From Candidatus Eiseniibacteriota bacterium (GTDB taxonomy: Bacteria > Joyebacterota > Joyebacteria > Joyebacterales > Joyebacteraceae), in NCBI GenBank assembly GCA_030595835.1, contig JAUVLG010000015.1, positions 1 to 43,094 on the forward strand: a DNA stretch of 43,094 nucleotides. Direction: 5' to 3'. How positions within the stretch are numbered: position 1 is the first letter of the stretch; every line of letters begins with the position of its first letter. The notes beneath the pieces were generated by a model. The model did no database searches, had not been told where the DNA came from, and worked only from the letters and a program-made list of their open reading frames with translations. The position numbers were made by a program, and so were the translations under genes. Shown here piece after piece: positions 16,601-23,387 of the stretch.

Positions 16601-18384
16601 AGCGCGTGACCGACGGTGTGCTCGGCAGCGCCGCTCTCTGCGCTGATAGCGGACTGTCCGAGAATACCCTGTATTATTACTACATCACCGCCGTCGATTC
16701 GTCCGGCAACCAGAGTGATGCGACGGAGGTCATTTCCATCAGTACCAATCCGCCCAGCTTGAGCGGATGGCCGCTCTCGACAGGAGGCGGCATGTACGCA
16801 AGTCCCGCGATAGCGGATCTGGACGGCGACGGCACACCTGAGGTCATCGTCGCGTCCGAGCATCTCTACGCCTGGCACGCGGACGGTGTTGAGTTGATCG
16901 ACGGTGACGGAGACGCGCGGACCTGCGGCATCTTCGAGACGGACGGTATCGGCGGCTATCGCGGCTCACCGGCCGTGGGCGAGATCGACGGCGATCCGGG
17001 AGTGGAGATCGTCGCCGCGGCGTGGGCCGACGTCGGCTTGACGGATGCCGGTGTGTACCACATCTATGCTTGGAACGCCGAGGATGGCTCGGTGGTTCCG
17101 GGCTGGCCTGCAACGACGAGGAAAGTATGCTGGGGGAGCCCGTCACTCGCAGACCTGGATGGCGACGGGTGCTCCGAGGTCGTCATCGCCTCCGCCGACG
17201 GCTTCCTCTACTGCTGGAACGGCGACGGTTCGGAGTTCATCGACGGCGACGAGAACCCCGCGACCGACGGTGTGTTCGCGAACCTGCACAGTTCATGGGT
17301 CTTCGCTTCCACGGCGGTCGCCGACCTGGATGGCGACAACGTTCTCGATCTGATCCAGCCCTCGACGAACGACAGCGTCTACGCGTTCCGCGCCGATGGC
17401 TCAAGGGTCGAGGGGTGGCCCGTGTACGTGGAGGCGCGTTCGATGTGCTCGCCGGCCGTCGGTGACGTCGACGGCGATGGTGATCTGGAGGTTCTGGTCG
17501 GCTCCAACTCCTCGGATTTCTGGCTTCTCGAGGCCGACGGCACGGTGATGGATGGGTGGCCGAGGAGCACGACCAACGTGGGTGATTTCTCGCCATCGCC
17601 GGTTCTGGCCGACATCGTTGGTGACGACTGCCTCGAGATCATTCTTGTCGGGTCGACCGGGCGGGTACTCGCCATCGACTACCTGGGCAACACGCTGCCC
17701 GGATGGCCGCAGGATCTCGGTGCCGACACGTACGCGAGCCCCGCGGTGGCCGACGTCGATGACGATCCGGAGATGGAGATAGTCGTCGGCTGTGAGAGCG
17801 GGGAGATCTACGCGTTTGACGTCGACGGCAAGATCCTCGATGGCTGGCCCATCCGGACGGACGGTCCTGTCCGCGCGTCCGCTTCCGTGTGTGACATGGA
17901 CGGCGACGGGGACAACGAAGTGATCGTTGGAGGAATGGACGGGGATGTGTACGTGTGGGATTGTGCCGGTCTCTACGAGGACGGCGCCGGTGTGGAGTGG
18001 GGCGCGTTCCTGCACGATTCCTGGAGAACGCAGCTGTACGATTTCACGGTCCCGACGGGGGTCGACGACGGAGACGATGCATCGCATGGTCTGCCGCTGA
18101 CGGTGTTGGAGCAGAATTTCCCGAACCCCTTCAATCCGGTGACAACGATCGGCTTCACGGTTCCGGGGGGAGAGGGTGCTGACGCGCATGTATCTCTCGC
18201 AATCTACGCGGTCGATGGATCACTCGTGAGAACACTGGTGAGTGAACGAAAGACACGCGGACATCATAGCGTGGTGTGGAATGGATGCGACGCTCTCGGC
18301 AACCGGGTTGCATCGGGCATCTACTTCTACCGCCTGGCTCACGAGGAGGGAGTTGAGTCGCGCAGCATGGTGCTCATGAAGTAA
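13651..18384 (+). CDS. Secreted multidomain gingipain-like cysteine peptidase (family C25) with FG-GAP-type beta-propeller repeats and FlgD-like C-terminal sorting domain
   Basis: Signal peptide; C25 core ~14362-15497 with HAGHG and LLNCST (candidate catalytic His/Cys) and GDPGLPLW; repeats 'SPAVADVDDDPEMEIVVG' type 16765-17980; C-term QNFPNPFNPVTTIGFTVP...GIYFYRL...SRSMVLMK. Confidence 0.88.
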   Translation: MRKRVLASALVCCVLGNAVYSSAALTTATASFERSDISFEANRSFHNVLIDDCVTLSNVGEPDLPVRILRFVIPAEMRVEDIIFSSGDVIELPGTHRVAPAQPGTPTGVEPQWADANPDVYSIDELFPAERVEYLGDGYLGGHRIASVAVHPLQYAPLSGRLFLATDVSVELLLAPGADRSQPRGRLSARSDETYRRMVRSIVVNPEDMSDGRASHAATDSDAKGFLPRYTPSLEGSGVEYVIITSEEFEPQFQDFADWKTRLGAPAVVRTLSWIDQNYTGGVDLPERMRLFIKDAYSSWGTTHVLLGGDTGVVPKRLIKSLYQGGEMIPADIYFSSLEGDWNDDGDELFGEGWGGVTVPGDSIDLYPDVFVGRAPVSDLVELETFISKCRAYVEEPQVHFTDRNLFLAEVLFPYDWESGGFSLDGATHIMEPVLDVFPEDLHLTKLYANYLDFPESSALNSSVSIDSLEAGYNITIHAGHGSKDILRVSTNNYITMSDVSSLANSLTKSSFLWLLNCSTVAIDFDCIAERALNNPNGGAVGAFGGTRLQFPGTSKDYLWQWLDLLYAYDICDVGETCALAKAAFAAPEISGTENTHRWTQLTLLLLGDPGLPLWTSRASGLSVSHASSVTIGQTALSVTVTDGTPVEGALVCVMKDDEVYERALTGADGVADLSITPDTEGTLTISVTAQNHVPSESSVSVTVAPGAHLYVAAFGVDDDGFGESCGNNNGKVEVGESVEFGVEIQNSGAVEATSVTAFLTTSDVNVTISDSTEVIGSLMPGESAVIGAAFSFTASDVCPPEHDAVFSVELVDGASGMWTEEITVRIHRPDLGGLFLEIDDSAGDGDGTPEAGETVVLTLEIINDGTGDADAVSGMLSAPSGGMTVVDGIDVWGDVPGGATRTGSTGFQLVVGADPDELLLLELTDGYGKVWSSPLDLVAPAAPDSVWARVQGTTIELYWTSVADPDLRGYTVQRSENLAGSYERVTDGVLGSAALCADSGLSENTLYYYYITAVDSSGNQSDATEVISISTNPPSLSGWPLSTGGGMYASPAIADLDGDGTPEVIVASEHLYAWHADGVELIDGDGDARTCGIFETDGIGGYRGSPAVGEIDGDPGVEIVAAAWADVGLTDAGVYHIYAWNAEDGSVVPGWPATTRKVCWGSPSLADLDGDGCSEVVIASADGFLYCWNGDGSEFIDGDENPATDGVFANLHSSWVFASTAVADLDGDNVLDLIQPSTNDSVYAFRADGSRVEGWPVYVEARSMCSPAVGDVDGDGDLEVLVGSNSSDFWLLEADGTVMDGWPRSTTNVGDFSPSPVLADIVGDDCLEIILVGSTGRVLAIDYLGNTLPGWPQDLGADTYASPAVADVDDDPEMEIVVGCESGEIYAFDVDGKILDGWPIRTDGPVRASASVCDMDGDGDNEVIVGGMDGDVYVWDCAGLYEDGAGVEWGAFLHDSWRTQLYDFTVPTGVDDGDDASHGLPLTVLEQNFPNPFNPVTTIGFTVPGGEGADAHVSLAIYAVDGSLVRTLVSERKTRGHHSVVWNGCDALGNRVASGIYFYRLAHEEGVESRSMVLMK
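16765..17980 (+). repeat. Eight intragenic FG-GAP/VCBS-like beta-propeller repeats
   Basis: GWPxxxxxxxxxSPAVADLDGDGxxEVVVGSxDGxVYAW...DG repeated about eight times in the translation. Confidence 0.8.
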
Positions 18385-18508
18385 ATGACGCGGCGCCGCC
18401 GGCACGCAGCAGCGGCGGGCACGCGGCTGCTGCCGGGGCGCGGCAGCGGCGGGCAGATGGCCACAGAGGACGGCGAGAGAAGATCGGCATCGGATAGTGG
18501 CGATGCGG

Positions 18509-18548
18509 GAGAAGAGGGGAGGGGTCCTAAGGGGCTCCTCCCTCTCTC
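18509..18548 (+). terminator. Candidate terminator hairpin (purine/pyrimidine stem with small bulges) after the C25 gene
   Basis: GAGAAGAGGGGAGGGG-tcctaagg-GGCTCCTCCCTCTCTC imperfect inverted repeat. Confidence 0.4.
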
Positions 18549-18621
18549 GTGCGCTGCACCCTGTCGACCACTGCGCACGGCCGGTCTCGTCCCACCGCGG
18601 TCATTTCCATCCCACCTTGGT

Positions 18622-18697
18622 CCCCCACACGGCCTGACGGCCCCCACATGGCCTGACAGCCCACACATGGCCCGATAGCTCCCACATCCCCTGGCAG
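18622..18697. repeat. Four imperfect 19-bp tandem direct repeats upstream of the dcw promoter
   Basis: CCCCCACACGGCCTGACGG / CCCCCACATGGCCTGACAG / CCCACACATGGCCCGATAG / CTCCCACATCCCCTGGCAG. Confidence 0.75.
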
Positions 18698-18798
18698 CTC
18701 CCGTCACCCTCGGTAAAGCTCTGCTTGCCGGGTAAAGGTACGTTCGTGCGGTCGCCGCTTGCAACCCACGAAATCGGCCTTTCTCCGCGCATTTCTGC

Positions 18799-18827
18799 TT
18801 GACAGGACCGAGCCTTGCACATACTCT
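18799..18827 (+). promoter_or_regulatory. sigma70-type promoter of the dcw cluster (PmraZ)
   Basis: TTGACA-N17-TACTCT, expected TSS ~18834. Confidence 0.72.
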
Positions 18828-18830
18828 CTG

Positions 18831-18860
18831 CCGAAGTGGGCCGAAGTGGGATGAAGTGGG
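18831..18860 (+). promoter_or_regulatory. MraZ-box-like operator: three 10-bp direct repeats (CCGAAGTGGG x2, ATGAAGTGGG)
   Basis: GAAGTGGG at 18833, 18843, 18853; lies at the predicted TSS just upstream of mraZ. Confidence 0.75.
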
Positions 18861-18896
18861 TTGACTCGGCCAGCTCGCGGATGGGGAGGGGCACTC

Positions 18897-19358
18897 TTGG
18901 CTTCGTACTACGGTTCGTATCTTCACACGGTCGACACGAAGGGGCGCGTCTCGATTCCTTCCGAAATGCGGAAGGCGAGTGGCGATGTCTTCGTGCTGAC
19001 GCGTGGCTTCGAAGAGTGCCTCAACCTCTACCCTGCCGACGAGTGGGAGCTTGTGGAGCGTGAGCTCAAGTCCCTCCGCACGACGTCGAGGGAAGCGCGC
19101 TACTACGTGAGACAGATGATGTCGACTGTCAGGAGAGTCGTTGTCGACGGACACGGGCGCATCACGATCCCACAATGGCACCGCGAGTTCGCGGGCCTCG
19201 GTGGGGAGGCGCTCGTCAACGGAGTGCTCGAGCACATCGAGATCTGGAATGCCGAGAGATACGAGAACTACTCGGAAGGCTACGACGAATCCTACGAGGA
19301 CGTGGCCGAGACCGTCTGGAAGCACGCTAAGGGCAAGGCCGACGCGGCCGGGGAGTAG
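18897..19358 (+). CDS. mraZ: Division/cell wall cluster transcriptional regulator MraZ
   Basis: (TTG start) ASYYGSYLHTVDTKGRVSIPSEMRKASGDVFVLTRGFEECLNLYPADEWE...VVVDGHGRITIPQWHREFAGLGGEALVNGVLEHIEIWNAERYE; two SpoVT/AbrB-like repeats; GGGGAGGGG SD. Confidence 0.95.
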   Translation: MASYYGSYLHTVDTKGRVSIPSEMRKASGDVFVLTRGFEECLNLYPADEWELVERELKSLRTTSREARYYVRQMMSTVRRVVVDGHGRITIPQWHREFAGLGGEALVNGVLEHIEIWNAERYENYSEGYDESYEDVAETVWKHAKGKADAAGE

Positions 19359-19435
19359 GTTGGCGTCGCGCGAGCAGGCGACGATCTGGTCAGTTTGGGT
19401 GTGCCCTTGAAGAGTAGGCGAGGAGAGTCCCCCCT

Positions 19436-19786
19436 GTGACGATACGATCGACACTGACAGAGCATGTCGCGGTGGTCGAGATGGCAGGTAACATGGCCGC
19501 CATCGACCTTTCCAGGCTCCACAGTCACCTCATCGATCTGCTGAGTGCCCGGCGGAAGCGAATCGTCCTGGACTTCCAGGACGTCGAGCACGTCAGCTAT
19601 CAGGACGCGTCACACCTTGCGGGGGAGTTTGAGCTCGTCCGCTCTCACAACGGAAACATGAAGGTCGCCGGCTTGAGTCCGTACGTCAGGAACATCCTGG
19701 TGTTCGCGGGTCTCTCCGACTTCCTTGATGCGAATACATACGGATTCGGAACGCTGGGACCCGCCCGCACGCCGCAGGCGAGCTGA
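19436..19786 (+). CDS. STAS-domain protein (anti-sigma factor antagonist-like)
   Basis: MTIRSTLTEHVAVVEMAGNMAAIDLSRLHSHLIDLLSARRKRIVLDFQDVEHVSYQDASHLAGEFELVRSHNGNMKVAGLSPYVRNILVFAGLSDFLDAN; STAS pattern with DASHL aligned to the DSSGL phosphoacceptor motif. Confidence 0.75.
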   Translation: MTIRSTLTEHVAVVEMAGNMAAIDLSRLHSHLIDLLSARRKRIVLDFQDVEHVSYQDASHLAGEFELVRSHNGNMKVAGLSPYVRNILVFAGLSDFLDANTYGFGTLGPARTPQAS

Positions 19787-19857
19787 CCATTGCCAGCGCC
19801 GAACCCGAGTTCGAAGTAATCGTCGTACCGCGTACCGCCACTAACAACGAGAAACAG

Positions 19858-20787
19858 ATGAGTGAGCACCTGCCGGTCATGGCCGCCGAGGTGGTCGAGT
19901 TCTTGGTAACTCGGACCAACGGGGGCTACATCGATTGCACCGTCGGCGCGGGCGGGCATGCGCGTTTCATTCTGAGCAGCGCGACGGAGGGCAGGCTCCT
20001 TGGACTCGACCTCGACAGTGAAGCCTTAGCTTCGGCCGGTGCCGGGCTCGCGGCCTTCGGCGGAAGGGCGGAGCTGGTGAGAGGCAATTTCTCAGACCTG
20101 GCCGCCATCGCTGACGAGTACGATTTCCGTGACGTCGACGGCGTTCTCTTCGACCTCGGGTTCTCGTCGATGCAGCTCGACGACCCCACGCGGGGCTTCA
20201 GCTACCTGAACGATGGGCCCATCGACATGAGACTGGACACCGAGGGTGCGACGACCGCCGGTGCGCTGCTCGCGAAAGTGAACGAACGGGATCTTGCGCA
20301 GATCTTCTTCGACTTCGGAGAGGAGAGACGTGCCCGCCCGATCGCTCGCTCGATCGTCAGGGCCAGAGAGAAAGGGAAGCTGACGACCACGTTCCACCTC
20401 GCGGCCGCGGTGATGGCTACGAAGCCGAAGAACAAGAACAAGACCCTGTCGCGGGTATTCCAGGCGCTTCGGATAGCCGTGAACGGAGAGCTCGACAATC
20501 TCAAGTCGGGCCTCGCGGCTGCCGTGGACATCCTCAGGCCTGGAGGGAGAGTCGTCGTCATTTCGTATCACTCGCTCGAGGACAGGATCGTCAAGCGGCA
20601 TTTCGTCGGCTGCGAGAACCCCTGCACGTGTCCGAGGGACATCCCGGAATGTGTGTGCGGGAAGAAGCCGACGCTCAAAATAGTCACGCGGAAGATCATC
20701 CGGCCGCGCTACGCGGAGATCGTATCGAACCCCAGGGCGCGCTCGGGCAAGATGCGTGTCGCCGAGAAGCTGGAGACGGAGAACTGA
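19858..20787 (+). CDS. rsmH: 16S rRNA (cytosine1402-N4)-methyltransferase RsmH
   Basis: MSEHLPVMAAEVVEFL...YIDCTVGAGGHARFIL...DLGFSSMQLDDPTRGFSYLNDGPIDMRLD...SYHSLEDRIVKRHF. Confidence 0.97.
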   Translation: MSEHLPVMAAEVVEFLVTRTNGGYIDCTVGAGGHARFILSSATEGRLLGLDLDSEALASAGAGLAAFGGRAELVRGNFSDLAAIADEYDFRDVDGVLFDLGFSSMQLDDPTRGFSYLNDGPIDMRLDTEGATTAGALLAKVNERDLAQIFFDFGEERRARPIARSIVRAREKGKLTTTFHLAAAVMATKPKNKNKTLSRVFQALRIAVNGELDNLKSGLAAAVDILRPGGRVVVISYHSLEDRIVKRHFVGCENPCTCPRDIPECVCGKKPTLKIVTRKIIRPRYAEIVSNPRARSGKMRVAEKLETEN

Positions 20788-21263
20788 TGTCGAAGTGCCC
20801 CAGGATCCTCAGAAGGAAGCCGGGGAGCGCAGGTGCCCTGCGAGGCACGCTGCTGCGTCCTGCCGCCCTGCGAGCGATGCTGAAGCGAGTGGGGGTCCCG
20901 AGGCGACTAACGACCGGGCTCCTTGGGTCGCTTCACACCAGGGGATTCGTGCTCTGGACCGCGACTCTCATCACCGGGATTCTGTGTGTTTCACAGCACG
21001 TCTATTCGGCGAAGCTGGCCGAGCAGATCGTGGACCTGAGAGGGGACCGCGAGGTCCTGGAGGCCGAGATCGGGTTCCTGATGATGGAGTGCGCCCGGCT
21101 CTCGGGCCGGGAGAGGATAGAGGAATACGCCGCGGAGCGGCTCGGGATGCGATACCCGGAAGCGCACGAGGTCGTGCGGCTCGGGGACGGGATCGAGAAT
21201 CCATGGGACCGCTGGGGTGACGACCTCGTGGAGGGAAGCACGGTTGCTGTCAACGACGGGTAG
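20787..21263 (+). CDS. ftsL: Cell division protein FtsL-like (single TM + coiled coil)
   Basis: Position between rsmH and ftsI; TM 'FVLWTATLITGILCVSQHVYSAKLAEQIVDLRGDREVLEAEIGFL'; ATGA overlap with rsmH stop. Confidence 0.75.
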   Translation: MSKCPRILRRKPGSAGALRGTLLRPAALRAMLKRVGVPRRLTTGLLGSLHTRGFVLWTATLITGILCVSQHVYSAKLAEQIVDLRGDREVLEAEIGFLMMECARLSGRERIEEYAAERLGMRYPEAHEVVRLGDGIENPWDRWGDDLVEGSTVAVNDG

Positions 21264-23364
21264 GCACAGCGGGATACAGACCGGGCGCCTGAGGACCGCG
21301 CTCGTCACAGGCCTGGCGGTCTGGGCGATAGTGATCCTGAGGCTTGTGATGATCCAGCTCGTCCGCGCGCCGGGACTCGCCGAGTACGCGAAGCATCAGC
21401 ACATCGAGCCCGTGAGCCTCTCAGCCGATCGCGGGACGATCTACGATCGGAACATGATCCCGCTTACGGACAACCTGACCGTGCAGTCCGCATGCGCCTA
21501 CCCCAAGAAGATAGAATCGCCGTCGGCGGTGGCGCGTCAACTGGCCCGGACGCTTGGTGGCAGCTACGACGGTTACCTGAGGCAGCTTCGGAAGGACAAG
21601 AGCTTCGTGTGGATCGAGCGCCAGCTCTCACCGTCGAGGTCGGCCGCGCTCCGGGAGCTGGACCTGCCCGGCATAGGTTTCCATACCGAGAGCAAAAGGG
21701 TGCACCTGCTTGGCGAGACGGGATGTCACGTCGTCGGCATGACCGACATCGACGGGTGCGGGCTCGAAGGCATGGAGAAGGAGCTGGATGAACTCCTGAC
21801 CGGCGCCAAGGCGACCGTCTACTACTGTCTGGACAGCGCCAATCGCAGGACGCCGGTGCCCGCGTGCACGAAGGTCGTGCCGAAGGACGGCATGTCGGTC
21901 GTGCTCACCCTGGACAGCCACCTGCAGAGCATCGTTGAGGTCGAACTCGAGCGCGGGATCCGCGAACACAACGCCGCGCGGGGAATCGCGATAGTCCAGG
22001 ATCCGTGGACAGGCGAGATCCTGGCGATGGCCAACTGGCCGAGGTTCGATCCGGACCGTCCGGAGCTCTACTCGGTCGAAAGCAGGAAGAACAGGGCCGT
22101 CACCGATCAGTTCGAGCCCGGTTCGACGTTCAAGCTCATCACGGCCGCCGCCGCCCTCTCAACCGGCAGCGCCGACACAAACTCGGTCTACTACGCGTGC
22201 CGGGGTTCGAAGGACTACGGCAGGTTCACGATCCACGACGTGAAAGAGATGGGGTGGCTGGACTTCGAGCACGCGTTCGCCAAGTCAAGCAACGTCTGCT
22301 TCGCCGAGATCGCCTACGGAGTCGGTGCCATACCGCTCTACTCGTTTGCGAGGGACTTCGGGTTCGGTTGTAGAACGGGCATTTCTCTGCCCGGCGAGGT
22401 CCGCGGCCTTTTGCACGAGCCGAACGAATGGTCTCCGAGGTCGGTTCCGACCATCGGTATCGGGCAGGAGGTGGCCGTCACGGCTCTGCAGCTGGTCGGG
22501 GCGTACAGCGCGATCGCGAACGGCGGGTATCTGATGGAACCCAAGATCATCAAGTCGATCCTCTCGGATGACGGTCGGATCGTTGAGGACGCGCGGTGGA
22601 GCGTCGTGCGCCAGGTGGTCAAGCCTGAGGCGGCCGCGACTCTTAAGGAGCTCCTGGCGTACGTCACCGAGTACGGTACCGGCAAGAACGCGCGGGTTGC
22701 CGAGCTCGCCGTGTCGGGCAAGACGGGCACGGCCCAGAAGGCGGCATCGGGCTCGCGACGCTACGACCCCGGGAAGTGGGTCGCCTCGTTCGTTGGAATG
22801 GCCCCGGCCGACGATCCCCAGTTGGTCTGTCTTGTAGTGATCGACGAGCCGGATGGTCGCGGGCTTGGCGGCGAGGTCGCGGCGCCGGTCTTCGCCAGGA
22901 TCATGGAGCGGATCATCAGAGGGTCCGGCCACGAGTACCTGCTTCACGGTCGCGGCGACTACGTGGAGTCCCAGCGGGAGCCGGGGCGCCTCGACAGGAC
23001 GGTGTGGGCACGTGCGGGACACGCGTCGGGCTCGGGTAGGGGGGAGCAGTGGGATGTGGTACCGGCCTCGTACGATCCCTCTGAGGAGCGCACCGCGGCC
23101 TCGGCAGCTGATTACCTGGACTCCGCCCGCGGTGGTCTGGTTCGAACCGGGCGCGGGGGCATTGTGGTAGTCCCGACCGTTGAGTCGGAAGAAGTTGAGA
23201 TCCCGGACTTCCGGGGCATGAGCGTGAGGCTGGCCAGGCAGACGGCCGCCTCGCTCGGACTCACGCTCACGTTCCGTGGGAACGGCAGGGTGATAGAGCA
23301 GTCCCCCAGGCCCGGACACATCGTCCGGTCGGGACACGGCATTGACGTGCGGTGTTGCCCGTAG
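21217..23364 (+). CDS. ftsI: Peptidoglycan transpeptidase FtsI/PBP2-3 with one C-terminal PASTA domain (true start may be slightly downstream, e.g. TTG 21247)
   Basis: ADRGTIYDRN; FEPGSTFKLIT (SxxK), KSSNVCF (SxN), SGKTGTAQK (KTG); C-term VEIPDFRGMSVRLARQTAASLGLTLTFRGNGRVIEQSPRPGHIV. Confidence 0.93.
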   Translation: MTTSWREARLLSTTGRHSGIQTGRLRTALVTGLAVWAIVILRLVMIQLVRAPGLAEYAKHQHIEPVSLSADRGTIYDRNMIPLTDNLTVQSACAYPKKIESPSAVARQLARTLGGSYDGYLRQLRKDKSFVWIERQLSPSRSAALRELDLPGIGFHTESKRVHLLGETGCHVVGMTDIDGCGLEGMEKELDELLTGAKATVYYCLDSANRRTPVPACTKVVPKDGMSVVLTLDSHLQSIVEVELERGIREHNAARGIAIVQDPWTGEILAMANWPRFDPDRPELYSVESRKNRAVTDQFEPGSTFKLITAAAALSTGSADTNSVYYACRGSKDYGRFTIHDVKEMGWLDFEHAFAKSSNVCFAEIAYGVGAIPLYSFARDFGFGCRTGISLPGEVRGLLHEPNEWSPRSVPTIGIGQEVAVTALQLVGAYSAIANGGYLMEPKIIKSILSDDGRIVEDARWSVVRQVVKPEAAATLKELLAYVTEYGTGKNARVAELAVSGKTGTAQKAASGSRRYDPGKWVASFVGMAPADDPQLVCLVVIDEPDGRGLGGEVAAPVFARIMERIIRGSGHEYLLHGRGDYVESQREPGRLDRTVWARAGHASGSGRGEQWDVVPASYDPSEERTAASAADYLDSARGGLVRTGRGGIVVVPTVESEEVEIPDFRGMSVRLARQTAASLGLTLTFRGNGRVIEQSPRPGHIVRSGHGIDVRCCP

Positions 23365-23387
23365 GGCGGTCTGGAGATGCAGCAGCG

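Noticed and set aside
18622-18697. Possible CRISPR array
   Set aside because: Repeats are directly tandem with no spacers and only 19 bp; no cas genes in the window.
18339-19454. 371-aa minus-strand ORF over the mraZ region
   Set aside because: Antisense to mraZ; part of its apparent repetitive peptide (SGHVGAVRPCGG) comes from the non-coding 19-bp repeats.
19787-19857. Possible N-terminal extension of RsmH from a non-AUG codon
   Set aside because: The frame is open back to the STAS stop but has no canonical start or SD; the ATG 19858 product already contains the typical N-terminus (HLPVM).
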